Shown: piece by piece, positions 16,881 through 25,111 of the stretch
How positions within the stretch are numbered: position 1 is the first letter of the stretch
Layout of the letters: each line of letters starts with the position of its first letter
From: Saprospiraceae bacterium
GTDB taxonomy: Bacteria; Bacteroidota; Bacteroidia; Chitinophagales; Saprospiraceae
Assembly: GCA_020628645.1 (NCBI GenBank)
Contig: JAHDES010000058.1
Coordinates: 1-39,210, forward strand
Direction: 5' to 3'
Length of the DNA stretch: 39,210 nucleotides
The notes under the pieces: model-generated
What the model saw: the letters and a program-made list of their open reading frames with translations, nothing else
What the model was told of the DNA's origin: nothing
Databases searched by the model: none
Program-made: the position numbers and the translations under genes

Positions 16881-17786
16881 TTAAGATGTAGGTACAGGTC
16901 GCTGCCCCCAATACATTGCCAAGACAAATCCAGAAATTAAGTGCCAGATACCCCACCAAGCAGCAACGAGTGCCATTCCTCCTAATCCATCAAAGAAATT
17001 GAAAATTAAAATAAGTGCTAAACCTGAATTTTGGATACCTGTTTCAATCGAAATGGAGCGCGCATGATACGCAGAAAAGCCATTCAAACGAGTAAAATAA
17101 TACCCCACTAATAAGGCTAATCCATTGTAAAATAAAACAATGATAAAGATGGTAGACAAATAATCTTTGATATTGTCAAAATTTCCAATTAAGGCTAAGA
17201 TGACAAAACTGATAAAAATAAGCATTGCCAAACCCTTTACCCATTTTTCTATTTTTTCGGTAAAACTCGGAAACTTAGCTCTTAAAAACATTCCCAAAAA
17301 CAACGGAAGAATAATCACAAAGACAAAGGTCTCCACCATTTGATAGGGTTCTACTTTAATTTGCTCGCTCAAGGCTTCTGTTCCTGATAAAAAACTCGTC
17401 CAAAATACATACGACAAAGGCGTAAATAAAATGGCCGCAACGGTTGAAATGGACGTTAACATTACCGAAAGTGCTGTATTGGCTTTTGCTAAATAAACGG
17501 CATAATTGGAAGTCGTTCCGCCTGGGCAAACCGCGACGAGCGTCATTCCTAAAGCAACACTTGGTGGCGGTTGAAAAATAAAAATAATTAACAAATTGAT
17601 TAAGGGTAATAATAAATACTGCGAGATAACGCCAATGATCGGTAATTTAGGATTTTTAACGATTGCTTTAAAATCTTCCATTTTAATATCCAAGGCAATG
17701 GAAAACATCAAAAATGCCAAACAAAAGTTTAAAAGAAACAATTGGTCTTGACTAAAATTTATCTGCAGCGCATCTATATTATCCAT
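16881..17786 (-). CDS. Bile acid:sodium symporter (BASS) family transporter
   Basis: Protein of 301 residues with about nine hydrophobic helices. Family marks are MFSIALDIKMEDF in the first helices, AVCPGGTTSNYAVYLAKANTALSVMLTSISTVAA (the unwound crossing helix with Gly-Gly-Thr) and SIETGIQNSGLALIL near the C-terminus. Family members move organic anions such as bile acids, pantoate or keto acids with Na+; the substrate is not readable here. Pairing with the double esterase 9 bp downstream suggests uptake of a released acid, which is inference. Confidence 0.9.
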   Translation of the reverse strand: MDNIDALQINFSQDQLFLLNFCLAFLMFSIALDIKMEDFKAIVKNPKLPIIGVISQYLLLPLINLLIIFIFQPPPSVALGMTLVAVCPGGTTSNYAVYLAKANTALSVMLTSISTVAAILFTPLSYVFWTSFLSGTEALSEQIKVEPYQMVETFVFVIILPLFLGMFLRAKFPSFTEKIEKWVKGLAMLIFISFVILALIGNFDNIKDYLSTIFIIVLFYNGLALLVGYYFTRLNGFSAYHARSISIETGIQNSGLALILIFNFFDGLGGMALVAAWWGIWHLISGFVLAMYWGQRPVPTS

Positions 17787-17894
17787 AAAATAACATTATC
17801 TTTATCAACTCATATCGTTTCCCCAGCTTACCATAATGAAGGTATCAAACTACCTATAATCATCCAAATATAACTAAAATAAACCCATTCAAAG

Positions 17895-19280
17895 ATGAAA
17901 AACTACTTTACTAGTTTCGTTTTGTTGTTGTTTTGCATTCAACTTCAAGCACAATTTGCCGTTGGAGAAACCACTATTTCATTCAATGACCCAGCACGTA
18001 ATAATCGAACCGTAACGGCAGCCGTTCGCTATCCCGCCACTAGCGCAGGAACAAATACGCCATTTGCCACAGGAGAATTTCCTTTACTTGTTTTTGGACA
18101 TGGGTTTGTTATGGCTTATACCGAGTATGAAGTATGGTGGGATAGTCTAGTTCCGCAATGTTATATTATGGTTTTTCCTACTACAGAAACTAGTTTTTCT
18201 CCCAATCATGGTGAGTTTGGAGCAGATATGGCTTTTCTTGTAGCTACTTTACAAGCTGAGAATAGTAATCCTTCTTCTATTTTCTTTCAAAAATTCAATG
18301 GGAAATCAGGTGTAATGGGGCATTCGATGGGTGGAGGTGCTAGTTTTTTAGCCGTAGAAAATAATCCTGCTGTAGATGTTCATTTAAGTTTAGCTGCTGC
18401 CGAGACGAATCCATCTGCGATTGCTGCCGCTGCTAATATTAGTTGTCCTTCATTGGTATTAGCTGGTTCTAAAGATTGTGTCACTCCACCAGCCGATCAT
18501 CAAATTCCGATGTATAATGCCTTGACCGCCCCATATCGTGCATACATAGAAATTACGGATGCAAACCATTGCAATTTTGGAATTGCATCCTTTCTCTCCA
18601 ATTGTGTAACGGGTCAAGCGGCTACTTTTTGTAGTGGATATATTTCTCAAAGTAGCCAACACATACAAATGATTGCCACGGCAAAACCTTGGCTTGATTA
18701 TCATCTTAAAGATGACTGTGCAGCTTGGGATACCTTTTATAATTATATGACTACAACGACTACACATACCTACATGGAGGGCGGAACAGCACCCATTAAT
18801 TATCCTACTAATATCAATATTTCATTGGTTACCAATACTACTGCTACTATAAATTGGACTGCCGTAACAGCCGCTGTTCAATATACTATAGAATACTGTG
18901 AACAAGGAACAACAAATTGTATGACGGTGACTTCTAATACTACCTCTATTAATTTGAGTGGTTTGAATAATAATACGACTTATGAAGTGCGAATAAATGC
19001 TGATTGTGGAAGTGGTGCTACTACTTTTTCTCCTGTAGCAATTTTTATTACTTCGGGATGTGCTGCTGTATTAAATTTGATGAATACCATTACTTCAGGA
19101 ACGTATCAAGCTAGTACTCAAATACTATCGAATGGCAGTATTGCTACTGGCGCAAATGTAAGTTTCTTTGCAGGACAATGTATTGATTTACAAGCTAATT
19201 TTGAAGTACCGCAAGGCGCAGAATTATTAATAGATATTCAATCTTGTTTTGCAGGAGATATAATTCCAAAAGATCGCTGA
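17895..19280 (+). CDS. Secreted alpha/beta hydrolase with FN3 and C-terminal coathanger-type domain
   Basis: Signal peptide 1-20 (ends LQAQ). Residues 25-270 are an alpha/beta hydrolase resembling chlorophyllase/PET-hydrolase-like enzymes: FGHGF oxyanion loop, Ser144 in GHSMGGG, Asp194 in GSKDCVTPP and His225 in DANHC. Then a fibronectin type III domain (about 303-388, INYPTNINISLVTNTTATINW). The last 70 residues (ITSGTYQASTQILSNGSIATGANVSF, GQCIDLQANFEVPQGAELLIDIQSC) match the pattern of a beta-stack domain that ends many Bacteroidota secreted proteins and may serve export or anchoring. The substrate is unknown. Confidence 0.85.
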   Translation: MKNYFTSFVLLLFCIQLQAQFAVGETTISFNDPARNNRTVTAAVRYPATSAGTNTPFATGEFPLLVFGHGFVMAYTEYEVWWDSLVPQCYIMVFPTTETSFSPNHGEFGADMAFLVATLQAENSNPSSIFFQKFNGKSGVMGHSMGGGASFLAVENNPAVDVHLSLAAAETNPSAIAAAANISCPSLVLAGSKDCVTPPADHQIPMYNALTAPYRAYIEITDANHCNFGIASFLSNCVTGQAATFCSGYISQSSQHIQMIATAKPWLDYHLKDDCAAWDTFYNYMTTTTTHTYMEGGTAPINYPTNINISLVTNTTATINWTAVTAAVQYTIEYCEQGTTNCMTVTSNTTSINLSGLNNNTTYEVRINADCGSGATTFSPVAIFITSGCAAVLNLMNTITSGTYQASTQILSNGSIATGANVSFFAGQCIDLQANFEVPQGAELLIDIQSCFAGDIIPKDR

Positions 19281-19298
19281 TTTTTTACAAAAAAAAAG

Positions 19299-19306
19299 TA
19301 TATTTG
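19299..19306 (+). promoter_or_regulatory. Promoter of the leader RNA and small secreted protein (TATATTTG)
   Basis: Full match to TAnnTTTG, 19 bp past the stop of the previous gene. Transcription should begin near 19312, which leaves a 5' leader of about 100 bases. The -33 region is a T-run (TTTTTTAC) rather than TTTG. Confidence 0.55.
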
Positions 19307-19311
19307 TGACA

Positions 19312-19413
19312 TCAAACACACGCCAACTATACAAGTTGGAGTCCAGCAACCAATAAAAAAAACGGGGCGAAATCCGAAAAGCCATACGAGTAGGGTTATA
19401 AAATATTTTAAAC
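19312..19413 (+). ncRNA. Structured 5' leader RNA of unknown class
   Basis: About 100 bases between a good promoter and the ATG at 19414. A perfect hairpin (CCAACT at 19323-19328 against AGTTGG at 19334-19339, loop ATACA) is followed by GTCCAGCAACC, an A-rich linker, CGGGGCGAAATCCG (a short CGG/CCG stem) and GCCATACGAGTAGGGTTAT. AACC (19349-19352) can pair with GGTT (19394-19397), enclosing the second hairpin, and CCAAC can alternatively pair with GTTGG. The stretch is much richer in G and C than the flanks. It does not contain the core of TPP, cobalamin, SAM-I, glycine or purine riboswitches. It could be a riboswitch, a protein-binding leader or a stability element. Confidence 0.5.
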
Positions 19414-19779
19414 ATGAAAATGAAAAATCTATTCTTCACACTTATTTTTTCCATTTTTGGATTAACAACTTTATGTGCTCAAACTGTAAATGGTACTCCT
19501 ATTGCAGATATTGATGTTGAATATGTACAAATCGTAGGTACATCGAAATTGCTTAGTAATAAAGTAACTATTAACATTGATTTCGGTCAAGAAAACAAAA
19601 TCTTTAGTGCCAAAGACACACAAATTAAAGATGCAAATGGGAAATTAACTGTTTTCAATTCTATGATTGATGCGCTAAATTTCATGAGTAAATGTGGTTA
19701 TGAATTTGTGAATGCATATGTTCTAACTGCTGGCAGTCAAAACGTTTACCATTACATGATGAAAAAACGAAAAGAATAA
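19414..19779 (+). CDS. Small secreted protein, DUF4177-like C-terminus
   Basis: Protein of 121 residues with a signal peptide ending in TLCAQ (about residue 23). The mature part is a short beta region (IADIDVEYVQIVGTSKLL...NKVTINIDFGQ) and a C-terminal segment FNSMIDALNFMSKCGYEFVNAYVLTAG...YHYMMKK, whose 'ALN..G.EFV..Y......YHY..KK' pattern is reminiscent of DUF4177-type proteins. The role is unknown. It carries an unusual structured leader and ends 1 bp from the stop of the convergent glycosidase gene, with no terminator between them. Confidence 0.75.
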   Translation: MKMKNLFFTLIFSIFGLTTLCAQTVNGTPIADIDVEYVQIVGTSKLLSNKVTINIDFGQENKIFSAKDTQIKDANGKLTVFNSMIDALNFMSKCGYEFVNAYVLTAGSQNVYHYMMKKRKE

Positions 19780-19780
19780 A

Positions 19781-22700
19781 TCACAGGAACATTACTTTTC
19801 GAAGTACATATTCTTGATCTATTTTTATTTTTATAAAATAGACGCCTTTGGGAAGTGTAGACAACTGAATCGCTTGATCTATTTTTTGCTGATTCGTCTG
19901 CATTTCCCAAACTTTTTTACCTAGAGTATTGATAATTGTAATATCTAATGCTTGTGTTTCCATCAATTGGATACTCAAAATAAAGTCTCCTTTATTGGGA
20001 TTGGGATAAATAGATATATCTACAATAGAAGAATTTTCTTGCGTTGCGACCTCCATATCTACCAAAACATCCATACTATTGGTGCATCCATTCGCATCGG
20101 TGACGGTAAGCGTATAATCTCCCGCAGCTAGTTCATTGATAGAAGATGTTGTTGCTCCAGTATTCCATAAATAGGTAAAAGGTGACACTCCCCCAGTTGC
20201 TATAGCAGAAGCTGTTCCGTCATTATTGGTAGAAGGCGTACTTTGTACATCAATGAGGAGGGGGTCTGGTGCTGTAACTTCCGTCATTAACTCAATTTGA
20301 CAAGCCTTGAAGTCTGTAATGCTTATATTGTATGTTCCTGCTGATAGATTATTAAAATCTGGAAAAGAAGTTCCCATTGACCATTCCGTTGTATAGGTAT
20401 AAGGGGGTAGTCCTCCCGAAACATTTAGTTCAATTTGCCCATCTTGTCCTCCATGACAACTTACATTTTGTACAGTTTGAATAGAAGCCATAAAAGGCGG
20501 ATTGGAAATAGAAATACTTTCTGATGTTGTACAACCCATTTCATCGGTAATTTCTAAAATATAAATTCCATCAAAAACATCTTCTAAAGATGGAGTCGTT
20601 TCACCTGTATCCCAAAAATAGGTATAATCTCCTACTCCTCCTTGAACTACGGCTGAAATATTAGCCGAACCATCACATGCTAAGACGGCATCTAAGCTAA
20701 GTTCAATTTCTTCAATTACGGTCAAATTAATTGTATGCGTACTATCACATCCTGTACTGCCTACATAAATGGTACTACTAGTTTGATTCTCAAATTGGGC
20801 TTGTCCATTATAGTCTTCTCCATAACAAAGTGTAATTTCTTCTAGTGTTTCAATGACATTACTTAAAGTAACTGTTTGTGATGAAGTAGCTGTACAATTA
20901 TTTTCATCTGTAACGGTTACAGTATAATTTCCAGCAGTAGAGACTATGATAGATGAAGAAGTTTCAGCAGTAGACCATTCATAAGAAGTATAAGCATCTC
21001 CTGCATCTAAAATGGTAGAAGCACCTTCGCAAATTGTTGTTCCTCCATTGATTTGAAGATTTACAGCTGGATATTCTGTAATGGTAAAACTTGCTTCGTC
21101 TGTACAGCCAACATCATTAGTAATGGTAACAGAATAAATCCCTGAAGAAGAGACATTAATGGCTTGTGTATTCGCAGTTGTAGACCATTCATAAGATGCA
21201 TAGCCGCCCGTTGCCGTTAAATTAACGGATTCGCCTTCACAGAAACCACTTGGGCCGCTAATATCTGGATTCACTACTGAAGATTCAAAAATCGTAAAAC
21301 TTGCTTCATCTGTACAGCCAACATCATTAGTAATAGTGACGGAATAAATCCCTGGAGAAGAGATATTAATAGCTTGTGTATTGGCAGTTGTAGACCATTC
21401 ATAAGATGCATAGCCACCCGTTGCCGTTAAATTAACGGATTCGCCAGTACAAAAAACCGAAGGACCGCTGATAGTTGCATTGACTGGCAAAGATGCTGTA
21501 ATGGTAAAATTCGCAGAATTAGTACAACCGAATTCATCAACTACTGTTACCGAATAGGTACCCGAAGACGTTACATTGATGGTTGGGGTCGTTTCATTGG
21601 TTGACCAAAAATAAAAATCATAAGCATCTGTCGCTGTCAAAACAGCAGATTCACCTTCACAAAAACTACTTGATCCACTTATTTCTATTACAGGAGGTTC
21701 AATTTGATTGATCGTCACACAAGCTTCTCCTGTACACGCATTTGCATCTGTAACGATTACGCAATATTGCCCAGGTAGATTCACTTCTATACTTGCCGTA
21801 GTTTCATTTGTTGACCATTGATAACTTTCAAAAGGCATGCTAAGTGATAAAGAAGTACTTGCACCTTCACACAAATCAAACCCTCCAAGAATACTAAAAG
21901 GTGCGGTAATACTACAATCCGTGTTTGTAATAGGTAATAAAAAAAGAGGTTCTCCAGACAATTGAATGTTTTGAGGATTAACGGAAGTGGAAATACCATC
22001 TATCGAAGAAGACCAATTAAATGTAGTCAAACTAGTAATCGAAAAACTTGTAGGAAAACTGTAAGATGCACTTGCCTGTTCACTTTGATCAGTCGTAATA
22101 ACTGCCCATAAAACATACTTATAGTCTCCATTTTCATTTATAAATGCACCTCCTTTTATAGAAGTTGGAAGATTCAACGCTGCCGTTTGAATAGGATCAT
22201 AACGCATACCAGAAAGCGTTTCTGAAAGCGTACGTAAAGCAATTCCTTCATCGGTATATTCTTGATTGTAAGGAGTGGAAGCATTCAAATTTTTATATAA
22301 ACCCATCAAAGAAAATTCATAAGTGGCTGTGGCAGCATCTTCTGTTTCTCCTAAACGAAATAAGTGAACTTGATCTATGTTGTTAGCTTGTGCTTCGACA
22401 AAAGCTTTTATGACCCAATTGCGTTGAATTTCATCATTGCCATAATTTTCTGCTCCAAAGGTAACGCCTCGTCTAGGTACATTAGTCTCTGTAATAATCC
22501 ATCGTTTTTCTGGATAAGTAGTTCCATCATAACCGAATTCATCTAATACTTCTTGAAATTCCATTTTATTGGTAATCAAACATTCCGCCCCAGCATCTGA
22601 ATGGCGTTGATAATCAAAATCGCCTATATCATTGTTCCAACCTATCCGATAACAACCATCAATATGTGGATACACATGATAGCTCAATACATCAAAGTAA

Positions 22701-23524
22701 GCCCCTCCTTTCAAGGGATAATCTGGACTAATAGAACCATCTACAGGATTATCGGTATTTCTTAAAATGGCATGTAAAAAACTAGGATAACCAATTCCAC
22801 CCGTAGTTACATAAGCATCTGGATCAAGGGCTTTTATGACTTCATACGAAATTCGTAGTAAGCGAATATAATGCTGTATGGGCGCTTTTATCGCAATATC
22901 ACAAGGATCTGGATCAGTAGACCACCAACTTCCTGGCATTGAAGGATCGGCTGTAGAGTTTAGAGAACTTGTCAAATCGGGTTCATTCCAAATCTCCCAA
23001 TATCGCACATAATCTTTATAGGTATTCACTACATTGTACATGTAGACAGCATAATGATTCGCATCATTTATAGGTGTGCCATTTGCTCCTCCATCCCAAA
23101 TATCAAGGTAACTATTGGAAAATAATTCAGAAGGGGAACCCATACAGTATTCAGTCATATCACGATGTTCTTCCACAGGGCCTTGTACAAATACTGTATG
23201 ATTGCTCATGCCCAATTGTTCATAATGCTCAAAGGCATACAAACGAATACCATACCCAAATCCATTCACAAACCACTCTGGTAAAGTAGGTCGAAAAGCC
23301 GTCACCCCAGCCCCTTCTACTCCAATAATAGGATTACCTGCCGCGATATTAGCAATGATGGTATCGTGATTGCCCCAGTTGGGATAATACCCTGGATTGA
23401 CCCCATAACGAAAGTAATCCTCATTTTCTGGCACGATATCATTTGCAGTAAAAGATGGAGTTTGGGCTTGTGCTAAATGAGAAAAAATAAGTAACAAAGA
23501 AAGTAATGAGGTAATCAATTTCAT
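19781..23524 (-). CDS. Secreted multidomain glycoside hydrolase with Ig-like and SprB repeats, T9SS cargo
   Basis: Protein of 1247 residues with a signal peptide (1-20). Residues 30-535 form a clan GH-A type TIM barrel: acid/base Glu181 in YWEIWNEPD and nucleophile Glu346 in RWIITETN, order and spacing as in GH39/GH5/GH30-like enzymes; the exact family is undecided. Then six or so Ig-like modules of about 70 residues (pattern G...FCEGESV.L.A...Y..Y.WST...T..I.V...G.Y.VTV.D..GC), two of them nearly identical, SprB-type repeats (VSCHGGQDGQIELNVSGGLPPYTY, GDYTLTVTDANGC), and a C-terminal T9SS sorting domain (SIYPNPNKGDFILSI ... KGVYFIKIKID). It should be secreted and held at or released from the surface to attack a polysaccharide. 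It diverges from a sulfatase gene. Confidence 0.85.
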   Translation of the reverse strand: MKLITSLLSLLLIFSHLAQAQTPSFTANDIVPENEDYFRYGVNPGYYPNWGNHDTIIANIAAGNPIIGVEGAGVTAFRPTLPEWFVNGFGYGIRLYAFEHYEQLGMSNHTVFVQGPVEEHRDMTEYCMGSPSELFSNSYLDIWDGGANGTPINDANHYAVYMYNVVNTYKDYVRYWEIWNEPDLTSSLNSTADPSMPGSWWSTDPDPCDIAIKAPIQHYIRLLRISYEVIKALDPDAYVTTGGIGYPSFLHAILRNTDNPVDGSISPDYPLKGGAYFDVLSYHVYPHIDGCYRIGWNNDIGDFDYQRHSDAGAECLITNKMEFQEVLDEFGYDGTTYPEKRWIITETNVPRRGVTFGAENYGNDEIQRNWVIKAFVEAQANNIDQVHLFRLGETEDAATATYEFSLMGLYKNLNASTPYNQEYTDEGIALRTLSETLSGMRYDPIQTAALNLPTSIKGGAFINENGDYKYVLWAVITTDQSEQASASYSFPTSFSITSLTTFNWSSSIDGISTSVNPQNIQLSGEPLFLLPITNTDCSITAPFSILGGFDLCEGASTSLSLSMPFESYQWSTNETTASIEVNLPGQYCVIVTDANACTGEACVTINQIEPPVIEISGSSSFCEGESAVLTATDAYDFYFWSTNETTPTINVTSSGTYSVTVVDEFGCTNSANFTITASLPVNATISGPSVFCTGESVNLTATGGYASYEWSTTANTQAINISSPGIYSVTITNDVGCTDEASFTIFESSVVNPDISGPSGFCEGESVNLTATGGYASYEWSTTANTQAINVSSSGIYSVTITNDVGCTDEASFTITEYPAVNLQINGGTTICEGASTILDAGDAYTSYEWSTAETSSSIIVSTAGNYTVTVTDENNCTATSSQTVTLSNVIETLEEITLCYGEDYNGQAQFENQTSSTIYVGSTGCDSTHTINLTVIEEIELSLDAVLACDGSANISAVVQGGVGDYTYFWDTGETTPSLEDVFDGIYILEITDEMGCTTSESISISNPPFMASIQTVQNVSCHGGQDGQIELNVSGGLPPYTYTTEWSMGTSFPDFNNLSAGTYNISITDFKACQIELMTEVTAPDPLLIDVQSTPSTNNDGTASAIATGGVSPFTYLWNTGATTSSINELAAGDYTLTVTDANGCTNSMDVLVDMEVATQENSSIVDISIYPNPNKGDFILSIQLMETQALDITIINTLGKKVWEMQTNQQKIDQAIQLSTLPKGVYFIKIKIDQEYVLRKVMFL
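21087..21506 (-). repeat. Near-identical tandem 210-bp coding repeats
   Basis: Two successive 70-residue Ig-like modules in the glycosidase gene. The segments beginning at 21087 and 21297 agree at about 90% or more of the bases over their first 150 bp, well above the similarity of the other modules. This indicates recent duplication or gene conversion. Confidence 0.8.
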
Positions 23525-23640
23525 TTTTAAGCAGTTTTGTGTGACTACTTATAAGACCCTTTTAGTTGGTATTATGTTACGCTTTTGAAGGACATTTTAG
23601 TTATTTATAATTTCTTTGTTTACTTACAGATACTTTATTT

Positions 23641-23724
23641 TTCAGTTTACTGAACCTAGTATGGATTAGACCTTGTTTTACTTTTAAAGTTTTTTCGAAT
23701 GAAAGAATCATTTAGATTCTTCAT
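23641..23724. promoter_or_regulatory. Two palindromes between the divergent glycosidase and sulfatase genes
   Basis: TTCAGT-TT-ACTGAA (23641-23654) has perfect 6-bp arms. ATGAAAGAATC and GATTCTTCAT (23699-23724) form a 10-bp hairpin with one bulged A. Both lie in the 297-bp divergent spacer, where a shared regulator could act; I saw no TAnnTTTG box for either gene. Confidence 0.3.
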
Positions 23725-23821
23725 CTGGGTATTAGATTAGATGAAATTAAACTTTACTAAAGAATTTTAGTCAAACATCAAATGCTTATAAATGAACGAT
23801 CTAGCAATCCATTTGAATAAT

Positions 23822-25111
23822 ATGAACCGATTCTTAGTTATCCTTATTATCCTAGTACTATTTAGTTGTAAAAAAGAAGAGGGAGAGCATAACAATTCAA
23901 ACTCCAACGAACCTACTCCAAACATACTATTAATCATTGCAGATGATTTGGGCAAAGATGCTATCAATGGATTTTCAGAAGGAAGCATTAAGCCCAATAC
24001 GCCCAACATTGATGCAATCAGAACTACTGGATTATCCTTTACTAATTTTTGGGCTTATCCCACTTGTTCCCCAACTAGATCCTCCATTTTAACAGGAAAA
24101 TATGGTTATCGTACAGGCGTAAAATGGGCAAGTGATGAACTCGATTTAACGGAAACAAGTTTGCAGCAATACATCAATGAGCAAACTAATAATAAATATG
24201 CAACTGCTGTAGTAGGAAAATGGCATTTATCTGGTGGTAATACGACTTTCAATCCAGAAACATTTGGGATAGATTATTATGCAGGCTTAATTAGAGGTTC
24301 AGCTCAAAATTATTACAATTGGTTATTAACAGAAGATGGAAATACTAACACAGAAACTCAATACATCACTAAGAAATTCACTGATTTAGCGATAGATTGG
24401 ATTAATCAGCAAGACGATCCTTGGTTTATGTGGTTAGCCTTTAATGCACCCCACACGCCATTTCATGTACCTCCCAATCCTATGCATACACAAGGCGATC
24501 TCCCTGCTTATGCTGACGGAATGAATCCCATGCCCTATTACATGGCAGCCATTGAAGCGATGGATTTTCAAATCGGAAGATTACTAGACAATTTCACTCC
24601 AGAAGAAAGAGATAACACTATCATTATCTTTATTGGTGACAATGGAACGCCTAATGAAGTAGCCCAATTCCCCTTTTCGAATACTACTGCAAAAGGAACC
24701 TTATATCAAGGTGGTGTAAATGTTCCTATGTTTATTGCTGGAAATGGCGTTTCAAGAATAGGGACTGATGATAACTTAATTGGCAGTACTGATTTGTTTG
24801 CGACTATCTCACAACTTGCCGGAGTTGGTATTGATCAAATTCAAGACAGTAAAAGTTTTAAACCTTTATTGACGCAAACGGAATCCATTAGAAGTTATCA
24901 ATATTCGGAAAAGGATAACGGAACTACAGATCGATGGGCCATTAGTAATGGAAACTACAAACTCATAGAAAATGCAAATGGTAATCAAGAATTTTACGAT
25001 CTAAATAACGATCCATACGAACAAGATAACCTACTAGACGGAACCTTGACCACAAATGAAAACACTGCTAAATCAGAACTACAGCTGGAATTAACGAAGC
25101 TAAGACAATAA
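23822..25111 (+). CDS. Lipoprotein sulfatase (formylglycine-dependent, arylsulfatase-like)
   Basis: Start chosen at ATG 23822 because it gives a clean lipoprotein signal (MNRFLVILIILVLFSC, lipid Cys16); an ATG ten codons upstream is in frame but spoils it. The protein has 429 residues. Metal ligands lie in LIIADDLG (Asp41, Asp42), and the formylglycine signature is CSPTR (Cys82, Pro84, Arg86) followed by SSILTGKYGYRTG. Other sites: KWHL, FNAPHTPFH and IFIGDNGTPNE. This is a type I Cys sulfatase, so it needs a formylglycine-generating enzyme or an anaerobic maturase encoded elsewhere. Outer-membrane anchoring and the divergent glycosidase suggest removal of sulfate from a marine polysaccharide. 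Confidence 0.92.
   Translation: MNRFLVILIILVLFSCKKEEGEHNNSNSNEPTPNILLIIADDLGKDAINGFSEGSIKPNTPNIDAIRTTGLSFTNFWAYPTCSPTRSSILTGKYGYRTGVKWASDELDLTETSLQQYINEQTNNKYATAVVGKWHLSGGNTTFNPETFGIDYYAGLIRGSAQNYYNWLLTEDGNTNTETQYITKKFTDLAIDWINQQDDPWFMWLAFNAPHTPFHVPPNPMHTQGDLPAYADGMNPMPYYMAAIEAMDFQIGRLLDNFTPEERDNTIIIFIGDNGTPNEVAQFPFSNTTAKGTLYQGGVNVPMFIAGNGVSRIGTDDNLIGSTDLFATISQLAGVGIDQIQDSKSFKPLLTQTESIRSYQYSEKDNGTTDRWAISNGNYKLIENANGNQEFYDLNNDPYEQDNLLDGTLTTNENTAKSELQLELTKLRQ

Noticed and set aside
19312-19413. Leader RNA as a SAM-I, c-di-GMP-I or hammerhead RNA
   Set aside because: CCAGCAACC, CGAAAAGCC and GCGAAAT each recall a fragment of these classes, but the other obligatory core motifs (S-box remainder, GEMM core, CTGATGA) are absent.
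21050-21720. Direct repeats as a CRISPR array
   Set aside because: The period is 210 bp, in frame within a gene, and encodes Ig-like modules.
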